In this document: positions 58,570 through 64,000 of the stretch, piece by piece
Layout of the letters: every line of letters starts with the position of its first letter
How positions within the stretch are numbered: position 1 is the first letter of the stretch
Source of the DNA: Clostridium minihomine
GTDB lineage: Bacteria > Bacillota > Clostridia > Oscillospirales > Acutalibacteraceae
Assembly: GCF_900240385.1 (NCBI RefSeq)
Contig: NZ_OEQH01000001.1
Location: 1 to 64,000, forward strand
Length of the DNA stretch: 64,000 nt
Direction of reading: 5' to 3'
Position numbers and translations under genes: made by a program
The notes under the pieces: generated by a model
The model's database searches: none
Seen by the model: the letters and a program-made list of their open reading frames with translations, nothing else
What the model was told of the DNA's origin: nothing

Positions 58570-60378
58570 TTAATTCATCAGCCCATATCCAATAATCACG
58601 CTGCTGTTCATGTCATAATCTCGGATACGGCAGGCATCGCCGCTATTTCCCTCTACGGTATAAACCCTCTGACCGTCTGTGCCGATGACAATGCCCACAT
58701 GGTCAGAGCTGCCGTCACCCTCCCAATCAAAGAAAATCACATCGCCGGGGGCAAGGTCTTTGTAATTACCGCTTGCCCATTGCCCATGCGACTTAAACCA
58801 CGGAATACCCTGCGACTGGCAGGCGGCAAATCTCGGTTCACTGTATCCTGCTTGATTTAAGCACCATGATACAAAGCAGGCACACCATTCCACACGGCTG
58901 TTAAAACCATACCATGACCAGAACGGCTGTCCGCCCACATTGCCTACTTGCGACTTGGCAATATCTACGATATTTTGATTGCCCTCTCGTAAGCCGTCTT
59001 TGAAGATAACACCGCTTAAATCGGTGGAGGGAGAGCTATCGCCTGTGCCGCCGCCAAAGATAAATGGCTTGTTTCCACGTGTTTGCAGACAAATACGATA
59101 TTGCTCAAGCTGTTCGTCATTCAGTAATCGTTCCGCAATAGAGCCGACAGAAGCGTTTTTCAGTTTCACATTCAGAATGTAGTAATTGTACGGCACTTCC
59201 ACGGTGTAAGTATCGCTGTGGGAATTTCCTTCGGCATCTGTCCATGTATCGGTACGGGTTTCGGTGCGGTAGCGGACTTCCACCACTTCGGTAATGGTTA
59301 GCTTATATTGCATATCGAAGACACACTGTAATTCTCGGTTTACCTCACTGCTTGGCTTGTAATTCTGAAACAGGGCGGTGAGATAGGCGGCAAGCTCGTG
59401 AGGGTAATGCCCGATGGTATCAAGGTCATAGCAGTACTCGTCATAGTCTGCATATTCACTTTCAATATTGTCAATGCGGTCTTGTAAGCCATTTTCAAGG
59501 GCGGTGTAGTTGTTGTCTACCGCAATAATATCCGCATCCTCTGAGGTGTAAGAGGTGGCGGCTACACTGTGTAAACCGCCTTGCAACAAAACCGTACAAG
59601 AGGATACCGCACACATGATAAAGACAACGAGCAAGCCGATGGCAGCGAGGATAAGAAACACTTTTTTGTTCTTGGTGATAAACTGAACTACCTTATCGGT
59701 GGCTTTTGCCGTAGTCTTTGCCGCTGCTTTTGTGTTCTTGGCGGTGGAGCTTGCCGATGCAGCCGTATTTGCTGATCCGCTAAAGCGGGCGGCAGCATAC
59801 TGTTTTTTAATCGCTCGTTTTTGCTGCCACTTAGAAAGAGGATTAGAGGCAAGCTCTGGATTATCCCGCAGGTTCTTTTTGTAGAGATAATTCATTTCAG
59901 CCTTTGCAGTTGTCCGTTCGGCTCTGGCAAGCTGACGATAAGGTTTGAGCTTGTGGCTGTGATAAGCACTTTGCATCCGCCTTGCTCCAATCTCCAAAGC
60001 CTGCTCGGACTTATGAGCTGACTCTACGCCCACATTGTCATTTTCGCTTTCTCGTATCTCCTTATGGATTTTCGCCATCAGCTCCTGCTGTGGGATATTC
60101 TTTATCTTGCGAGAGAGCTTAGAGGGCGGTTTTGGCTTGTCGGTTTCCTCAAAATACAAACGCACCTTTGGTTTGCCTGTGTCGGCATCAAGGGTGCGTT
60201 CTCTGGTCAGCTTTTTCTGTTGTGGAATATTTGCCTGTGCTTTTTCCATTTTATCCGCTGCTTTTACCGCCTTTTTCATCGGTTTTTCAAGGGTTGGGTC
60301 TGTGCGTTCTTCTTCGGAAAACTGCAAGCGGGATATTTTCCCCACAGGGCGAAACGGCTTTTTAGATTTTTTGCTCAA
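58570..60378 (-). CDS. CHAP-domain peptidoglycan hydrolase of the conjugation machinery
   Basis: The protein (602 aa) has a long basic cytoplasmic N-terminus (about 1-230), one membrane helix (VFLILAAIGLLVVFIMCAVS) and an external domain. The C-terminal CHAP amidase/endopeptidase domain has Cys in VEWCACFVSWC near 496 and His in SDHVGIVIG near 556. It opens the cell wall for the type IV secretion channel. The start is TTG at 60378 behind AAAGGAGG. Confidence 0.92.
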   Translation of the reverse strand: MSKKSKKPFRPVGKISRLQFSEEERTDPTLEKPMKKAVKAADKMEKAQANIPQQKKLTRERTLDADTGKPKVRLYFEETDKPKPPSKLSRKIKNIPQQELMAKIHKEIRESENDNVGVESAHKSEQALEIGARRMQSAYHSHKLKPYRQLARAERTTAKAEMNYLYKKNLRDNPELASNPLSKWQQKRAIKKQYAAARFSGSANTAASASSTAKNTKAAAKTTAKATDKVVQFITKNKKVFLILAAIGLLVVFIMCAVSSCTVLLQGGLHSVAATSYTSEDADIIAVDNNYTALENGLQDRIDNIESEYADYDEYCYDLDTIGHYPHELAAYLTALFQNYKPSSEVNRELQCVFDMQYKLTITEVVEVRYRTETRTDTWTDAEGNSHSDTYTVEVPYNYYILNVKLKNASVGSIAERLLNDEQLEQYRICLQTRGNKPFIFGGGTGDSSPSTDLSGVIFKDGLREGNQNIVDIAKSQVGNVGGQPFWSWYGFNSRVEWCACFVSWCLNQAGYSEPRFAACQSQGIPWFKSHGQWASGNYKDLAPGDVIFFDWEGDGSSDHVGIVIGTDGQRVYTVEGNSGDACRIRDYDMNSSVIIGYGLMN

Positions 60379-60453
60379 ATGAGAGCCTCCTTTCCACGCA
60401 AAAAAACGCCTGCATCTCTACAAGCGGCTTTGACGCACATTTTATGATGTATT

Positions 60454-62853
60454 TTATCCCTGCTCTGTTTCGTTTGGCTTGGTGGTCATAATGCGATACA
60501 GCTCTGTATCCTTGGGGAACTTATCGGCAAAGGGCAAAATGACATTGCCATAAAATAAAAGTCCCTCGCCCTCGCCGGAGTGGGTCACATAGGAGAGTTG
60601 ATGGGTGGAGATATTGAGCTGTTTGGAAAGGATTTGCCTGTCACCCGATGCTTGACTGAGCATATAAATGAAGTCGGAGTTTTCAAAGATATTCTCCACC
60701 TCACGAGAGGATAACAGGTCTTTTACATTCTGCGTAATGCCTGTCGGAATGCCTCCCCACTTACGAAAGCGTTTCCAGATTTCTACTGAATAGGCGGCTG
60801 TCTGTTCCTCTTTAAGCAGCAAATGAAACTCATCCATATAGTAGCGAGTGGAGCGTTTTTCAGCACGATTGACCGTCACTCTGTTCCAAACTTGGTCTTG
60901 CACCACCAGCATACCGAGCTTTTTAAGTTGCTTGCCCAGCTCCTTAATGTCAAAGCAGACAAGGCGGTTATTCAGTTCCACATTGGTACGGTGATTAAAG
61001 ACATTAAGCGAGCCTGTGACATAGATTTCAAGGGCGGCTCTGATGTGCTGTGCCTCCTTTTCCTCCTGTTCCTCCAAAGCGTGATAGAGGTCACTCAAAA
61101 TAGGCATTTTTTCTGGTACGGGGTCGGCAAGGTAATCATTGTAAATCAGACGGACACAGCGGTCTATGATACTTTTCTCCACTGGCTGCAATCCCTCCTT
61201 GCCGCCGACAATCAGTTCACAAAGGGAGAGAATAAAATCACTCTTTAAGGATAACGGACTTTCATCTTCGGAGTAGTTAAGGTTAATGTCCATCGGGTTT
61301 ACAAAGTCAGTGCTGGTGGGTGAGATTTTTATCACTTGCCCATGCAACCGCTGTACAAGGGGAAAATATTCTGCCTCTGGATCACAGATAATGATATCAT
61401 CTGTGGTAATCAAAAAGGTATTGGTAATTTCACGCTTAGCAGAAAAGCTCTTGCCACTGCCCGGTGTTCCAAGTATTAAGCCGTTGGGATTTTTAAGCTT
61501 TTTTCGGTCAACCATAATGAGGTTGTTGGAAAGAGCGTTCAGTCCATAATAAAGAGCTTCGCCGCCTGCTTGAAACAGCTCCTGCGTGGTAAAGGGAACG
61601 AAGATGGCGGTTGCCGAGGTAGTAAGACTGCGTTGAATTTTAATCTGGTTTAGTCCGAGAGGCAGAGAGGACATCAATCCTTGCTCCTGCTGATAATCGA
61701 GCCGTACCAGAGTACAGTTGTGTTTTTGGGAAATCCCCGATGCTTGGAATACGATGTTTTCAAGCTGCTGCTTGTTGTCGGCGGTGTTCATCACAAGAAA
61801 TGTGACTAAGAACATTCTCTCATTGCGGCTCTGCAAGTCCTGCAACAGTTTTTTTGCCTCTCCGCCATAGGTGGCAAGGTCTGACGGAATGATATCCATA
61901 TCATATCCTGCACGGACAGCTTTTTTCTGTTCTTCAATTTTCATCTTGTCGAGGTCGGTGATTTTTCGCTTGATGGTCTTAATCGCCTTGGTCTGGTCTA
62001 CCGACTGAATGTGCATGGTAACAAGGAGATTGCTCTCCATGTCCAGAAAATCGGCAAGCATACGGTCATTGATTTCGGGAGCGAGTATTTGCAAAAAAGA
62101 AACCGCCCCATACTTTTTGCCCATGCGGAATGTTCTGCCCTCACGAAACTCAAAGGACGGTGGGGAGATAAAGTCCTTGGTAGATAATCCCGATGGCACA
62201 AGCCATTTCCAGTCAAAGCGGAACGGCTCGTTGCCGTCCATGCGGAGCATATTATGGAGCAGTCGCAAACGTTCTTTACCATCTACCGATTCCACCGTTA
62301 CTCCCAACCGCTTAAAGCTGTTCCAGAGGTCATTTTCAATACGCTCCAGACGAGGTTTGGCAATTTTGATGTTCTCTGCCTCAATGCCAAAGGTGAGGTA
62401 CTTGGTCTTTACCAGTCCGTTGTTGCCCTTGGCAAGCTGATTGTGGAGCATTTCTGTATACTCGGTACGAATGCTGTCAAAATCGTCTGCCTGTGGCTTG
62501 ATGGAAACACTGCTCTCATAGTCCTCGGCATTAGCGGTCATATTAAGGAACGAAAGCTGAAATCCCACAGAGCTGTCAAAGTAGTTGAGGAAATCGCACC
62601 AACTCTCAAAAATGGCGGTCTTGTCCTCGTTCTGTGCAAGCTGATAGTTAATATCGTGAAAGCGTAGGGTCTTAGTGTAGAGGGTATCTGTCACACGGCA
62701 AATACCATCGGGATACATTCTCTGAAAGGGGATACTGTCCTGTGCAGATTTTGCCTTATTGTCCGAGTTTTTTGCTCTTGCGATTGCCGCCGTAATTTCC
62801 TTTTTTTCTGCCCTCGTGAGCTTGAGGGCTTTTGCTTTTTCTGCGTTCGACAA
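60454..62853 (-). CDS. VirB4/TraE-type conjugation ATPase
   Basis: 799 aa. Walker A GTPGSGKSFSAK lies near 461 and Walker B YYMDEFHLLL near 672, followed by the VirB4 motif GGIPTGITQNVKDLLSS. It powers assembly of the transfer channel. The start is TTG at 62853, supported by AAGGAGG nine bases before. It overlaps the PrgI gene by 98 bases, and the TTG choice fixes that overlap. Confidence 0.94.
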   Translation of the reverse strand: MSNAEKAKALKLTRAEKKEITAAIARAKNSDNKAKSAQDSIPFQRMYPDGICRVTDTLYTKTLRFHDINYQLAQNEDKTAIFESWCDFLNYFDSSVGFQLSFLNMTANAEDYESSVSIKPQADDFDSIRTEYTEMLHNQLAKGNNGLVKTKYLTFGIEAENIKIAKPRLERIENDLWNSFKRLGVTVESVDGKERLRLLHNMLRMDGNEPFRFDWKWLVPSGLSTKDFISPPSFEFREGRTFRMGKKYGAVSFLQILAPEINDRMLADFLDMESNLLVTMHIQSVDQTKAIKTIKRKITDLDKMKIEEQKKAVRAGYDMDIIPSDLATYGGEAKKLLQDLQSRNERMFLVTFLVMNTADNKQQLENIVFQASGISQKHNCTLVRLDYQQEQGLMSSLPLGLNQIKIQRSLTTSATAIFVPFTTQELFQAGGEALYYGLNALSNNLIMVDRKKLKNPNGLILGTPGSGKSFSAKREITNTFLITTDDIIICDPEAEYFPLVQRLHGQVIKISPTSTDFVNPMDINLNYSEDESPLSLKSDFILSLCELIVGGKEGLQPVEKSIIDRCVRLIYNDYLADPVPEKMPILSDLYHALEEQEEKEAQHIRAALEIYVTGSLNVFNHRTNVELNNRLVCFDIKELGKQLKKLGMLVVQDQVWNRVTVNRAEKRSTRYYMDEFHLLLKEEQTAAYSVEIWKRFRKWGGIPTGITQNVKDLLSSREVENIFENSDFIYMLSQASGDRQILSKQLNISTHQLSYVTHSGEGEGLLFYGNVILPFADKFPKDTELYRIMTTKPNETEQG

Positions 62854-63205
62854 TGTTTTTTACCTCCTTGTCCAATATGTTCTGCCTTTGTATAACAGTG
62901 TAGAAATTATCCGTCTGATACGGTCTTTGCTTTGAAGTGAAAAACCGTACCTCCAGATAGTGTTTTGCAATGACTTCCAACGGCTGACCGTGCTTTTCAT
63001 ACGTAGCGAACATGAAAAGGGGCAGCATGGAGAATATCATTAAGAGAGACGCACCGCTTGTGCCGATGCTGTCCTTTGTGAGAAAGAACAGGGGCAATCC
63101 GACAGCGAGAGCCGCAGAAAAACAAATGAGCTGTCGCTTGGTGAGGTTGAACATCACCTTTGTTTTCACGGTGCTTAAATCTTTGGGAACGGGTACATAA
63201 GCCAT
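62756..63205 (-). CDS. PrgI family conjugation membrane protein
   Basis: 149 aa, opening MAYVPVPKDLSTVKTKVMFN, with two adjacent membrane helices (QLICFSAALAVGLPLFFLTK, then ASLLMIFSMLPLFMFATYE) and a basic tail. This is the PrgI/VirB3-like protein that partners VirB4. AAAGGAG precedes the ATG. Confidence 0.9.
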   Translation of the reverse strand: MAYVPVPKDLSTVKTKVMFNLTKRQLICFSAALAVGLPLFFLTKDSIGTSGASLLMIFSMLPLFMFATYEKHGQPLEVIAKHYLEVRFFTSKQRPYQTDNFYTVIQRQNILDKEVKNIVERRKSKSPQAHEGRKKGNYGGNRKSKKLGQ

Positions 63206-63223
63206 AAAAACTCCTTTCTGCTC

Positions 63224-64000
63224 TTAATGAGCTGAGAATATACTCTTTGCCAGTGAACCCGTCTTAAACAGGGTAAAGCAGAGCAAAATTGTGTACCCCA
63301 TGCAAGTCCAGATAGCGGTGATAATGTCCTCATCAGTGGCGATGGATTGCACCAGTACTGCATAAATGCCCACGCACACCATAATGAGAAAGGCTTGAAA
63401 GCCGAGAGCGAGCATAGATTTCAAATAGTTCTGCCCCATGCCGCCCCATTCACGGTTTGCCATTGTTGCAAAAGGAATGGGAGCGAGAGAGGTGGTCATG
63501 TAGATTTCGAGCATTCGTCCGTAGATGACCACAAAGATGCAAGCACTTAAAATGTGCATTGTTAGTCCAACCACCATACTTTGTAGCCAAATGCCTAAAA
63601 GTGTTCCCACCTCCATTTCACCGAGGCGGGTTTCCATGTCTGCTACAACAGAGGTAATATCGATGTTGGTGTCCGTAATAATCACTCCGGCAGCACCCGA
63701 TACAACGTGCTGTGACATATCAAAGATAGCCATAACGATGTTGAAGGTGTTGGTAATCAGGTATACAGCTACAAAGGTTTTGAATATCCACTTGAAGAAT
63801 ATCCAAGTGTCGATTTCGTGCATATTGTTCTTTTCAATGACCATCTGTATCAGCTCATAGCACATTACAAAGGTCAAGATAATGCCTGCAATGGGAATAA
63901 TGACGGTTTCGGAAAGTGAGCGCACCATAGAAAAAATATCGCCATTCCATGCGGATGGGGTCATTCCTACATCGCCTGCGATTTCTCCAACTTGTGTGTT
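63224..64000 (-). CDS. VirB6/TrbL-like conjugation membrane protein, 5' end outside window
   Basis: The visible 258 codons hold five or six membrane helices (SLSETVIIPIAGIILTFVMC, SMVVGLTMHILSACIFVVIY, LGFQAFLIMVCVGIYAVLVQ). The motif IYMTTSLAPIPFATMANREW is typical of the VirB6-like proteins of Tn1549-type ICEs. The frame stays open to base 64000 (NTQVGEIAGDVG before the ATG at 63964), so the true start lies beyond the window; ATG 63964 is internal. Confidence 0.88.
   Translation of the reverse strand, partial: NTQVGEIAGDVGMTPSAWNGDIFSMVRSLSETVIIPIAGIILTFVMCYELIQMVIEKNNMHEIDTWIFFKWIFKTFVAVYLITNTFNIVMAIFDMSQHVVSGAAGVIITDTNIDITSVVADMETRLGEMEVGTLLGIWLQSMVVGLTMHILSACIFVVIYGRMLEIYMTTSLAPIPFATMANREWGGMGQNYLKSMLALGFQAFLIMVCVGIYAVLVQSIATDEDIITAIWTCMGYTILLCFTLFKTGSLAKSIFSAH

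Larger units (their letters stand above)
29747..64000. mobile_element. Integrative and conjugative element (Tn1549/CTn-like), left part
   Basis: From rlmD to the right edge almost all genes run leftwards and belong to conjugative-transposon families. These include a large serine recombinase, element sigma factor, relaxase and MobC, a giant methylase/helicase, ArdC-like protein, TTRAP and TopB. DUF4366, DUF4315, CHAP hydrolase, VirB4, PrgI and VirB6-like proteins complete the set seen. The right end and coupling ATPase are outside the window. Accessory genes include an ABC efflux operon and three defence-like cassettes. Confidence 0.93.

Noticed and set aside
29900-64000. CRISPR array or tandem spacer-repeat structure
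   Set aside because: I looked for regularly spaced direct repeats and found none in the window; the repeats present are isolated pairs.

Overview
The window comes from a low-to-mid GC, spore-forming Firmicute of class Clostridia, most likely an Oscillospirales/Ruminococcaceae-type gut anaerobe. The evidence is an intact, uninterrupted sigK, a PerR-type Fur regulator, a NiaR/NiaX niacin module, clostridial-style ribosome binding sites, and an integrated element of the Tn1549/CTn conjugative type. The genus cannot be named from the sequence alone.

Bases 1 to about 29,750 are chromosome. They open with the 3' end of an rRNA operon: 23S tail, tRNA-Lys, tRNA-Glu, 5S, tRNA-Asn and a CAT tRNA. The tRNAs between 23S and 5S are unusual. 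An ISL3 transposase scar follows, then a secreted-protein/membrane-protein pair, sigK, perR with its own operator, a nitrilase-family amidase, two half-size TSUP transporters, a probable 6S RNA, and a DUF1292 gene. A 1.2 kb stretch without recognised genes contains a strong promoter, a three-way-junction RNA fold and a 34-residue cysteine-rich reading frame. Next come a PanE/Old-Yellow-Enzyme fusion, a MATE pump, a LacI regulator, prfC, a nitroreductase, a GIY-YIG-like plus DUF2087 pair and a putative glycosyltransferase. A full phosphate regulon follows (pstSCAB, phoU, response regulator) behind a four-repeat Pho box. The niacin transporter and its repressor lie on the opposite strand, between the Pho response regulator and its likely sensor kinase. 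rlmD closes the chromosomal part.

From about 29,750 to beyond base 64,000 lies an integrative and conjugative element inserted in the 3' end of rlmD by a large serine recombinase. Nearly all its genes point left. The backbone includes the recombinase and a 53-aa partner, a sigma factor, an XRE regulator, relaxase, MobC, a 2,647-residue methylase/helicase, a TTRAP protein, an ArdC-like protein, TopB, DUF4366 and DUF4315 proteins, a CHAP hydrolase, VirB4, PrgI and a VirB6-like protein cut by the window edge.

Into this backbone are set an AraC/GyrI/ABC efflux module and three A/T-rich cassettes that look like anti-phage or abortive-infection cargo. They are an AbiJ-NTD3-like/restriction-fold protein with a helical HEPN-like partner (38.4-40.8 kb), a PIN-like protein (49.8-50.7 kb), and a DUF4365 nuclease-fold protein with an unknown partner (53.6-55.1 kb). 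Each sits at a junction between backbone genes and carries its own terminator immediately before the next backbone gene. Two are flanked by related repeats or palindromes. These cassettes are the best candidates here for undescribed biology.
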